A DNA stretch of 64,000 nucleotides, taken from the NCBI RefSeq assembly GCF_037176765.1, contig NC_090024.1, forward strand, positions 241,543,071-241,607,070, in the 5' to 3' direction. Below are positions 10,501 to 22,500 of this stretch, piece by piece (the first letter of the stretch is position 1; every line of letters starts with the position of its first letter). The translations under genes were made by a program, and so were the position numbers. The notes under the pieces were generated by a model. The model was given only the letters and a program-made list of their open reading frames with translations, searched no databases and was not told the origin of the DNA. This stretch comes from Anolis sagrei (lineage: Eukaryota; Chordata; Lepidosauria; Squamata; Anolidae).

Positions 10501-13500
10501 AAATAACAAGTAATGTATAAATGCATATTCACATGGAACAATAATAAAGAAAGATCAACTCTGAAATGGTAGAAGCACAAAGTTGTGGCAAGGAAGCACA
10601 AAGAGCCAGAAGCACACTTTTCTTCTTCATCCTGTCATCATTCCAGCCTCCCTCCCTTACTCTCACTCTCTCTCTCTCTCTCTTCATGAAGCCAAACATG
10701 CCAGGAATAAAAACCACACAAAATCAACTAACCCAAAGCATGCGCCATGGTGGCACAATGGGTTAAAGACTTAGAATCATAGAATCAAAGAGTTGGAAGA
10801 GACTTCGTGGGCCATCCAGTCCAACCCCATTCTGCCAAGAAGCAGGAATATTGCATTCAAATCACCCCTGACAAATGGCCATCCAGCCTCTGCTTAAAAG
10901 CTTCCAAAGAAGGAGCCTCCATCACACTCCGGGGAAGAGAGTTCCACTGCTGAACGGCTCTCACAGGAAGTTCTTCCTCGTGTTCAGATGGAATCTCCTC
11001 TCTTGTAGTTTGAAGTCATTGTTCCGCGTCCTAGTCTCCAGGGAAGCAGAAAACAAGCTTGCTCCCTCCTCCTCCCTGTGGCTTCCTCTCACATATTTAT
11101 ACATGGCTATCATATCTCCTCTCAGCCTTCTCTTCTTCAGGCTAAACATGCCCAGTTCCCTAAGCCGCTCCTCATAGGGCTTGTTGTCCAGACCCTTGAT
11201 CATTTTAGCCGCCCTCCTCTGGACACATTCCAGCTTGTCAATATCTCTCTTGAATTTTGGTGCCCAGAATTGGACACAATATTCCAGATGTGGTCTAACC
11301 AAAGCAGAATAGAGGGGTAGCATTACTTCCTTAGATCTAGACACTAGGCTCCTATTGATGTAGGCCAAAATCCCATTGGCTTTTTTTGCCGCCACATGAC
11401 ATTGTTGGCTCATGTTTAACTTGTTGTCCACGAGGACTCCAAGATATTTTTCACACGTACTGCTGTCGAGCCAGGCGTCACCCATTCTGTATCTTTGCAT
11501 TTCATTTTTTTCTGCCAAATGAAATGCAAAGATACAGAATGGGTGACGCCTGGCTCGAGTGATACAGTGATACCTTCAGTTTAATTTTTTCCATGAGCGA
11601 GAACTCACATCGCAATTTTCTCAAAGCGAATATTCCCCTTGAAATGCTATTAATCCATTTCAGCCTCCTAAAATTCCAACACCAATTTTTTTGTTACATG
11701 TTTTGAAATAAGAAAATGTACTTTATAAATAACAAGTAATGTATAAATGCATATTCACATGGAACAATAATAAAGAAAGATCAACTCTGAAATGGTAGAA
11801 GCACAAAGTTGTGGCCAGGAAGCACAAGAACCCAGAAGCACACTTTTCTTCTTCATCCTGTCATCATTCCAGCCGCCCTCCCTTACTCTCACTCTCTCGC
11901 TCTCTTCATGAAGCCAAACATGCCAGGAATAAAAACCACACAAAATCAACTAACCCAAAGCATGCGCCATGGTGGCACAATGGGTTAAAGCCTTGTGCTG
12001 GCTGAACTGCTGACCTGAAGGTTGGTGGCTCGAATCTGCGAGATGGGGTGAGCTCCTGTGTCACCTCCAGCTTCCCATGCAGGTGTCACAATAAATTCAA
12101 TGTGCAGATTTGACAAATATGAATTTAATATGATGCGTGGGAATAAATGGAGGAATGGAAGGATGTGTGGTTGGAGTTAATAATTTTGAAAACACCAGTA
12201 TAATATTAAGGCCTGCAATGACTAACTACCTGCTTGCTGGAAAGTTGCTAATGAGAATGGATAAGAACTTTGACAATGGTTCTTTCAAGTTAAGGAAATG
12301 TTTGCAACATTCCTTATGTTAAGAAGGAAGTCAACACACAAGCCTTGTGTTTGTCAACACCAATCAAGAAGAGTCAATATCTGGCCAGGAAACTGAGATG
12401 GATCCAGGATGGAAGACGCCTATTATTAATTTACAACTTTGGGACTTCATCAGCAGAATATTCCTATAAAAGACTCAGTCTAATAATGCTCAAAGTGTGG
12501 CAGACCTGAGGAGTCTGTTCCACCCGCCATGCTCTGCTCCATGGGAAGGAGAGAGATGGTGTATTTGGAGAATGGCACATTTGCAGTCTGGTCACTTTGG
12601 GGCTTCTTTCTCAAGGGAAGAGGAAGAAGTGCGCTTTTGGAGTCTTAGATTTTGTGCAGGGAGTCAAGTTCTGCTGTATGGAAAACAGAGATCTGGTCCT
12701 TCTCATTGTTCTTAGGGAAAGAGGTTTTGGCATTTCGACATTTTGAAGTTTTGACATTATGGAAGTTTTGGAACTATATGTTGGCAGGCTGAAGGAAATA
12801 AGGGTCTGGCCTGACAGGTGCTTCTCCAAGGAGGGAGAAAATGGTATGGTAATATTTGGATGCATGTGGATGAATGCGTGTACATGTGTGTGAATGTTGA
12901 GTGAAAACGTAATTCCCCTTTGGTTGTTTGTTAACCAATGTAATTGTAAATCCAATGTAATTGCATAGAATCTGTATGTCCAATGTCATTCTTTGTCTAA
13001 ATGTTTTCTGTAATCTGATCTATCTTCTCACACTGGAAATTGCAATAAAAAGAGCCTATGCTTTAAAGTCATTGAAAAGTCATTCATGACACAGGGACAT
13101 GAGAGAAGCCTCCCACAAGATGGTAACGCGTCCAGGTGTCTCCTGGGCAACGTCCTTGCAGACAGCCAATTCTCTCACACCACACTTCTGACACAAAAAA
13201 AAACCCCTAACCCCAAGTTCCTCAAAGTGGACAAGAGCAAAGCAGACAGCAATCTCCCAAAAAGCACGAAGTACAAGGCACGGAGGCTCCTCCCTCAAAG
13301 CCCCAAAGCCCTGTACTCTGGTGCTAGAACTCCCTCTGGCACTAGCTCTTAACTCAAAATGTTGCTCTTATGTCAAAGTGAAACAAGGCCTAGCGACGGC
13401 TGTTAATTCAAAACTCTATTAAATTGAGACGCTCTTAAGTAAAGGTTCCACTGTATGTGCAAACACACGGAGGAAAGAGTCTTAAGTACAGCAACTCCTC

Positions 13501-16500
13501 ACCTGCCCAGCTTCTGCCCTTCTCCAGTGAAAGCTCTGAAGGTCCCTCGGGGCTTCACAAAATCCTCATCGCGGTGGTCCTCCAGGTCCAGGTTCACCTG
13601 CCCGCCGCGCGCCAACCGACGGAGCTCCGCAGGGACCTCCCTGGCAAAAGGAAGGGAAGAAAGAGGCTCATTCGAGGCCCAAGGCCAAGCCACCTAACGA
13701 ACCTTTCTGGATCATGTAACCAAATGGAGCATCTTCTGCTCAGCTTCACTGTGAGGAATGACAGCCCCGGCCTCAAACATCTGGGATAAGACACCTCCCC
13801 ACTCCCCATTTGTTACCCTCTGCGGATAGATTCCAGGAATTGGGAATTGGACGGGTCTTGGTAGCTCCGCAGTTCACCACCGTCCAGGCTGAACCCACTC
13901 TTCCACAACTTCAGGACCACATGGACCTGCAAAGAAACAGAAACATTTCCAACACGTTGATTGTGCTTTTCCTGCATGGCAGAAGGGGGTTGGACTAGAT
14001 GGCCCATTGTTGGGAATCAGCCTGTGTTTGTGTTTCAGGATCCTGAGAAGGGAAATGATGGTGCTGAGGCTGAGGTGCAAGATGGAGATGGTTTGGTCAA
14101 TGATTTTCAGAGAGGCCCCAGTGCAAAGGGCAGTTTCTCATGAGAATATCCCTGCTAGGCCTAGCAATGATGGTTCACTCCCTCTCTCTGTGAGCTCTCA
14201 AGATTTGGGTTTGGAAAACACTCTGACACCTGGGAATTTTAATTAGTAGCCAGATAGGGAGCTGAAGAATAGGTGGCTGGAGATTAGCCAAGATCGACAG
14301 CAAGCTCAGTGTTTATGTCGCTCTGAAAGGCTTTGGCTGATAAGGGGTAAATGTGGGGGGTAGCAAAACCAATTCCCGAGTTTCGGGATAAAAGTTTGCC
14401 TCAAGTGAAGACCTGTTAGATCAGGCATCGTTTGGAAATCAAGTTCATGTGCCATGGAAATCTTGTTCAAAGGGTCTTGTTCCTGTGGAGTTTTTTTTTA
14501 GCCTTTTGGATTGTCTTCTCATCCTGTTGATTCCTGTCTGGATAAATGCTGTCTTGGGTTGCTTTTATATCTTGTGTGCAGTGCCTTTTATGGACTTATT
14601 ACTTTTTTGGAACTACCTTATTTTCTTACAAGCATTTATTTCTTCTGGCTATTTACTAAGCTTCAATAAAATATTTGTTTCTTCACTCTTCGTGTGATGT
14701 GTTTTAAAGTCAGAGGGCTTCTTCCTGACCTGGGGTGCAACACCCATGTGGTCTCTTCCAACTCTTTGATTTTGGATTCTCAGAGGGCCGTTCCAGACAG
14801 CCCTATATCCCAGAATCTCAAGGCAGAAAAAAGGAGCTCCCGGTAGCGCAGTGGGTTAAACCCTTGTGCCGGCAGGACTGAAGACCGACAACTCGCAGGT
14901 TCGAATCCGGGGAGAGCGCAGATGAGCTCCCTCTATCAGCTCCAGCTCCTCGTGTGGGGACATGAGAGAAGCTTCCCACAAGGATGATAAAACACCAAAA
15001 CATCCGGGCGTTCCCTGGGCAACGTCCTTGCAGACGGCCAATTCTCTCACACCAGAAGCGACTTGCAGTTTCTCAAGCTGCTCCTGATACGACAAAAAAA
15101 GGCAGAAAATCCCACAAAATCTGCTTTGAACTGGGATATATGGCAGTGTGGGCTCAGATAACTCAGTTCAAAGCAGATATTGTGGGATTTTCTGCCTTGA
15201 TATTCTGGGGTATAGAGCTGTGTGGAAAGGCCCTGAATGGGAGCCTTGGAAGACAATACTATAACTATACCTTTCGGTTCAGAACTACTCACATCTTGGG
15301 CTGCATTCTGCCTTGACTCTCCTGCCACATAAGCAGACTCCTCCTCAGGAGCAGCTCCCAAGCGATACCCCCCGCCGGCAAAGGGCTGAAAGGAAGAAAA
15401 CAGCCTTGAAGAGTTGGAGGAAGCCAAGCGGATTTACAAACCCAAAGACTTGCTTCTCTCTCTCTCAAAAAAAAAAAAAAGATGGAGAGAACAGCAAAAC
15501 TGCACAACACAGAAAGGAAGCGATCTTTCTGCTCTTATCTGCAGTCGCTGACTGGGGAAAAGCACAGTGCTGGAGGACACAGACTTGGGAGCTGCTGAAA
15601 CAGCTCAGAGACCAAATGAGGCTCCCCACCTCAGTTTTTACTGCTCCCACCAGACCCCAAACCTGCCACCCCCCGCTCCATGCTCACCCTTGCCCTGCTC
15701 CCCTCTCCAGGGCTCTTGGCCGTCCTCTCAACAGCCACGGCTCCATGTTCTTTGGCCCCTCGGAACAAGTCTTCCACCAATTCGTTGGGACTCTTCTTCC
15801 TGGGCGGGCCAACAATCTGCTGCCCACTTCGTTCTGAGCCTCCAGCGTAAAATCTGAATAATAATAACAATAACTTTATTCTTGTACCCCGCCTCCATCG
15901 TCCCAAAGGGATGTTGTGAGTTTTCCAGGCTGCATAGCCATGTTCCAGAAGCATTCCCTTCTGACATTTCACCTGTAACCAACATTTCCTTGCAGTCCCC
16001 AACATCCGGACTTACCATTTGTCATCTACTAGGCATAGAGCTTTCTCGATCGTGGCCCCTTATTTATGGAACGCCTTGCCAGTTGAAATTCGAACCATCC
16101 GAGACATATTCGCTTTTCAGAAAGCCTGTAAAACTTTTCTTTTCCGGCAAGCTTTTGATGGGTGAACAACCCGGACTATGCCTGTTCTCGCCATCTATTG
16201 ATTTGTTATTGTTATTTTTAAAGCTAATTGTATTGTTTTAATCTGCTTCTGTAAACCGCTGCGAGCCAAATTGGGAGTAGCGGTATACAAGTTAAATAAA
16301 TAAATAAATAAATAAATATCTATGGCAGGAAATTTCAGAGGTTGTAAGGTCTACTGGAAACTAGGAAAATGGAGTTTATATATCTGTGGAATGTCCAAGG
16401 TGAGAGAAAAAAACTCTTATCTGTTTGAGGTAGCTGTGTATGTTTCAATTGATCACCTTGATTAGCCTTAAATGGCCTAGTAGTTTCAAGGTCTGGCTTC

Positions 16501-19500
16501 TTACTGCCTGGGGAAATATATATAAACTCCATTTTCCTAGTTTCCAACAGACTTCTGAGGATGCCTGCCATGGATGCAGGTGACACGTCAGGAGAGAATG
16601 CTTCTGGAACATCGCCAGACAGCCTGGAAAACTCACAACAACCCAGTGATTCCAGCCATTAAAGCCTTCGAGAATACATTCCCTGAAGGGGCCCAGGGTG
16701 GCTTGCATATGGCACCAAGTGCTTAAAAGAGGGAATTAAGAATACATACAATACAATACAATAAAGTAAAACACATATCATATAAAAACAACAATTTAAA
16801 ACTCAAGAAGAAGAGAAGACAACGGACCCACATCATCGCCACACTTCTCCACCAGGCAGTATGAGGACATTACTTGGAGCATTTTTATATGCAAGTACAG
16901 ACAGCCCTCCACATTTGCAGGTTGAACTTTTACAGATTTGATTAAAATGTTCTCTTTTGGAATCTGTAGAGCCTCTAAGGTGACCCTTCGATCAACTTCA
17001 AGTAGAAACTGACCACAGAATCGTTCTGGAAGACCTAGAGATTCCTCAAAAGAACACTCTTCTAACCATTTGTGGGTCTTCTAATTCAATTCTATGTTCA
17101 ACTGACAGTCGAGGGAAATCACAGAATTGTGCTGGAGGACCAAGTGTTCTCACAGGTAAAAAAAATAAAAAAATAAATACTTTTTCTTAATTCAGTTTCC
17201 CACATTTGTGAGGGATCTGCAACCCTAACCCCCATTAAAGCGGAAGGTCTACTCTTACTTATATCTGAGCTGGTCTAACATATTAGAACTCTGCAAGTGG
17301 GTAACCCTAGTTCCAAGGAGTGCAATGAAGGCATGAAAAAGCAACACTTTTTGTACTTTTTTTCTGTACTGTTGTGTAGTCACAACAAATCCTGATCCCT
17401 CCTGCTCCTCATTCTTAGCACCTAACATCTGAATCTTTATTAATGACTTAGATGAAGGGTTAGAAGGCAGGATCATCAAGTTTGCAGAAGGGACCAAATG
17501 GGGAGGGATACTCCCAATACTCCAGAGGACAGGAGCAGGATTCAAAACGATCTTGACAGATTAGAGAGATTAGTGGCCAAAACTAACAAAATGTTCAACA
17601 AGGACAAATGCAAGATACTCCACTTAGGCAGGAAAAACAAAATGCAAAGATACAGAATGGGGGACAATGAGGCCTGGCTCGAGAGCAGTACGTGTGAAAA
17701 AGATCTTGGAATCCTCGTGGACAACAAGTTAAACATGAGCCAACAATGTGATGTGGCGGCAAAAAAAAAGCCAATGAGATTTTGGCCTGCATCAAGAGGA
17801 GCATAGTGTCTAGATCTAGGGAAGTCATGCTCCCCATGCTCTATTCTGCTTTGGTTAGACCACACCTGGAATATTGTGTCCAATTCTGGGTGCCACAATT
17901 CAAGAGAGATATTGACAAGTTGGAATGTGTCCAGAGGAGGGTGACTAAAATGATCACGGGTCTGGAAAACAAGCCCTATGAGGAGAAGCTTAAGGAGCTG
18001 GGCATGTTTAGCCTGAAGAAGAGAAGGCTGAGAGGAGACTTGAAAGTCATGTATAAATATGTGAGAGGAAATCACAGAGAGGAGGGAGCAAGCTTGTTTT
18101 TTGCTGCCCTGGAGACTAGGACGCGGAACAATGGCTTCAAACTACAAGAGAGGAGATTCCATCTGAACATGAGGAAGAACTTCCTGACTATGAGAGCCAT
18201 TCAGCAGTGGAACTCTCTGCCCCAGAGTGTGGTGGAGGCTCCTTCTTTGGAGGCTTTTAAACAGAGGCTGGATGGCCATCTGTCAGGGGTGATTTGAATG
18301 CAATATTCCTGCTTCTTGGCAGAATGGGGTTGGACTGGATGGACCATGAGGTCTCTTCCAACTCTAGGATTCTATGAAAGATTTATAAAGCACAAAACCT
18401 GTAAAAATTTATGCACCTTTGCTTTATTTTCACTCCATAGGTGACCAGCACTCACAAGCATTTACAGCCCATCAAACAAGAAGAATGACCTGCTGTTAGG
18501 CCTTTGCTTCAACATAGCTCTCTATAGGCAGCTCTCTTCTGCTGACCGGCTCAGTTGACAAGAGGCAAGACACAGGAGATACACTCAACTGGATTCAGGC
18601 TGTAGTTCAAAGGCTAAGCGATCTTGTTTCAAAGAGGGAAGCACGGCTGTTATCTCCAACATGCCAGATTGACCCCTCAGCTTTAGCAGTAGCTTCCTTA
18701 TCAAGTCAACTCTCTCTTGGATAAGCTCAAATAGCAAAGCTACTCAAAGAGTCCAAAGTGATATAAGCGTACTGGCTTGAGGAATGGATTAGGACTCTAG
18801 GAGAGTAGGATTCTAATCCCTGTTCAGCCATGTGCGCCCTTGGGCAAATCACTGTCTCTCAGCTTTAAAGAACAGGAAATTTCTCAAGTAAATCCAGCCA
18901 AGAAATGACTTGAAGGCACACAACAACACAATCACGAGGGTGTTTAATTCTGAGAGGCTGCTTTGAATCTCTTCCTCACAAGATCCTGACTGGAACCAAT
19001 GGCCATTTCTGGAGCCTGTGTTTTGGGGTGAGGAGCTAAGAGACCCCTCATAGAATCATAGATGGCCATCCAGCCTCTGTTTAAAAGCTTTCAAAGAAGT
19101 GGCTAACAAGGGAATTTAATAACAAAGATATATAAAAAGCTGCTAGAGTAGAAATTGGAATCTAAAGAAGACAAAAATTACAAAAAGAGATGGAATGAAA
19201 ATCTTAGAAGAAACATAAGACGAGGAATGGGAAAGAATCTGGAGAGAAAAACTAAAATACAGTTACGCCATTGATCTGAAGGAAAATTGGCTGGAGACCG
19301 CACACTGCTGGTATATGACACCGAAAAAATTAGGGAAATGCAATAGGAATACCAGCGCAAATTGTTGGAAGTGCAAGGAAAAAGAAGGGTCATACTTTCA
19401 TATCTGGTGGACCTGTAAAAAGGCAAAAGAATATTGGAAAGGGGTTCAAAAAGAATTACAAGAAATTTTAAAAATCAAAATTCCATGGAAGGCAGAACTT

Positions 19501-22500
19501 TTCTTACTAGAGATGCATGAATTAAAAATAGAAATAAATTCAGACAAAATTCTTTTTTTGATAACAATGGCAGCAAGGATTTGCTATGCCAGAAGATGGA
19601 AACAAAAGGAAATACCAGCCAAAAATGAGAGACTGACAAAAATTTTGGAAATTAAGAACATGGATAGACTTACTTTCTTAATATCAAGAAGTAAAGGAAT
19701 GAACATGAAAGAAACGAATTGGGAAAAAGTGATGGATTATTTTAGACAAAGGAATAAAAAGATTCTGATCTAATTAAGGAAGAGAAAGAGGGAAGGAAGA
19801 GAAGGAGAAAGAAGTTGAGGAGAGAATTGAAAGAAAAGGAAGCGGAGAAAGAAGGCAGAGCAGACCTCTAGAAGATCCCAGGAAGTCGAAAACAACTATT
19901 ACTCTCACTTTTAATTAAGCTTTGGGCTTTAAATCTACTCTTATTCATTTCTCTTTTCTTATTTTCTCTTCTTTTTTCCCCTCTTGTCTCTCTTTGTCCT
20001 CTCCATCCCCTCTTTCTCTCTTCTTCAGGCATCACATTTCTTTTCGGGACTTTCTCAGCTATCACACTTCACACTTTTTAGCAGCTTTGGCTACATATCT
20101 CTTATTTTAAATGTAAATCGGAAATTTAATAAAGATTATACAAAGAAGTGGCTAACAAAAATCTTAGACATAAGAAATATGGATAAATTGACATATTTAT
20201 TATCTAAAAAGAAGGGTATGCCAAAGGCAGACACAGACTGGAAAAAAGTAACTATTTATTTATTTACTATATTTGTATAACGCTCTTCTCAGCCCTCAGG
20301 GCGACTGAGAGCGGTTAACAAAGCAAACACAATCCTTAAACATGATAAAAAGTTAAAAACAAGTTAAAAGAATAATATCATAACAATCAATAAACATCAT
20401 AACATCTCATGTCGTCTCAGAGTTAAAATCAAGATCCAGTCTCATCATCCAAATGTTCCATATTTCTATATTAGTTACACTGCCTATTCAAATGCCTGCT
20501 CAAACAACCAGGTCTTAACAAAAGAAAAGAACATGAAAATAATCGGGTTGTTGTAGGTTTTTTGGGGCTATATGGCCATGATCTAGAGGCATTCTCTCTT
20601 GACGTTTCGCCTGCATCTATGGTAAACATCCTCAGAGGTAGTGAGGTCTGTTGGAACTAGGAAAAAGGGTTTATATATCTGTGGAATGACCAGGGTGGGA
20701 CAAAGGACTCTTGTCTGCTGGAGCTAGGTGGGAATGTTTCAACTGACCACCTTGATTAGCATTTGATGGCCTGACAGTGCCTGGAGCAAACTTTTGTTGA
20801 GAGGTGATTAGATGTCCTTGTTTGTTTCCTCTCTGTTGTTGTGTTGTTGTAATTTTTGAGTTTTTTTAATACTGGTAGCCAGATTTTGTTCATTTTCATG
20901 GTTTCCTCCTTTCTGTTGAAATTGTCCACATGCTTGTGGATTTCAATGGCTTCTCTAAGTAGTCTGACATGGTGGTTGTGAGAGTGGTCCAGCATTTCTG
21001 TGTTCTCAAATAAAATGCTGTGTCCAGGTTGGTTCATCAGGTGCTCTGCTATGGCTGATTTCTCTGGTTGAAGTAGTCTGCAGTGCCTTTCATGTCCCTT
21101 GATTCGTGTTTGGGCAATGCTGCTGCATTTGGTGGTCCCTCTGTAGACTTGTCCACAGCTGCATGGTACACGGTAGACTCCTGCAGAAGTGAGAGGATCC
21201 CTCTTGTCCTTTGCTGAACGTAGCATTTGTTGGATTTTTTTTGGTGGGTCATCTAATCACCTCTCAACAGAAGATTGCTCCAGGCACTGTCAGGCCATTA
21301 TATGCTAATCAAGGTGGTCAGTTGAAACATTCACATCTAGCTCCAGCAGACAAGAGTCCTTTGTCCCATCCTGGTCATTCCACAGATATATAAACCCTTT
21401 TTCCTAGTTCCAACAGACCTCACTACCTCTGAGGATGCTTGCCATAGATGCAGGTGAAACGTCAGGAGAGAATGCCTCTAGACCATGGCCATATAGCCCC
21501 AAAAAACCTGCAACAACCCAGTGATTCCGGCCATGAAAGCCTTCAACAATACATGAAAATAATCACTTAAAAAAGGAATAAGGAGGGCAATACGAGCAGA
21601 GGGAGAGCAAGACAAGAAGGAATAAAGAAGGAAAAAGAGAAGGGAAAGGGAAAAAACTCATAGAAGATATCAAGAAGTCAAAATACTATATTTTTTTCTA
21701 TCTGCTTTATATTCCTCACTGTCATTACCTGTCATTTTTACACTCCCCAATACACCTACTTTTCTTTCTTTTCTTCAGTCTTAACCATCTAAACTATAAT
21801 TCTATTCACTCTACCTAAAGTTAATTACTTTCTAATACTTTCCCCCCACCCCCACTATCACCTTTTCTTCTTCTTATTTTTATTCTTATTATTGTAGAAA
21901 AAATGTATTTTGTATCTGTAATTTTTAAAACCAATAAAGATTATTTGAAAAAAGAAGCTTCCAAAGAAGGAGCCTCTACCACACTCCAGGGCAGAGAGTT
22001 CCACTGCTGAACAGTTCTCACTTTCAGGAAGTTCTTCCTAATGTTCAGATGGAATTTCCTTTCTTGTAGTTTGAAGCCATTGTTCCATTGCGTCCTAGTC
22101 TCCAAGGCAGCAGAAAACATGTTCACTCCCTCCTCCCTATGACTTCCTCTCACATATTTATGCATGGCTATCATGTCTCCTCTCAGCCTTCTCTTCTGCA
22201 GGCTAAACTTGTCCCGCTCTTTAAGCTGCTCCTCATAGGGCTTGCTCTCCAGACCCTTCTTCTCCTCCGCTCCTGAGTAGAGGCCCCTGATCAATGGACA
22301 TCTTTCGCTCCCTGCCTAACTAGCAAAACTAGAATAAGCAGCATAAATAGTGAACAGAGTAAATGAGTGTATTGTCAAAGGCTTTCATGGCCGGAATCAT
22401 TGGTTGTTGTAGGTTTTTCAGGCTATATGGCCATGTTCCAGAAGCATTCTTTCCTGACGTTTCACCTGCATCTGTGGCAGACATCCTCAGATGTTGTGAA

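Larger units (their letters stand above)
20141..21955 (+). mobile_element. L1 LINE, outer copy, itself interrupted
   Basis: [20 protein letters not shown] coding at 20145-20252 is followed, after an L2 piece and a Penelope-like element, by the L1 3' UTR (21565-21955, ending ACCAATAAAGATTATTTG). Frame and order agree with the inner copy, so this is one L1 pulled apart. Confidence 0.8.
19049..22290 (-). mobile_element. CR1 LINE interrupted by an L1 nest
   Basis: The CR1 3' end at 19049-19105 stops in AAAGCTTTCAAAGAAG and resumes at 21953 with GAAGCTTCCAAAGAAGGAGC, running to about 22290 (minus strand, [20 protein letters not shown] region). The shared 15-16 bases are the target duplication of the L1 that split it. 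Confidence 0.85.

Noticed and set aside
20756-21226. GIY-YIG protein as a possible host nuclease gene
   Set aside because: The same text recurs at 35.9, 36.6, 40.8 and 46.1 kb within Penelope terminal repeats and shows no introns or unique flanks.
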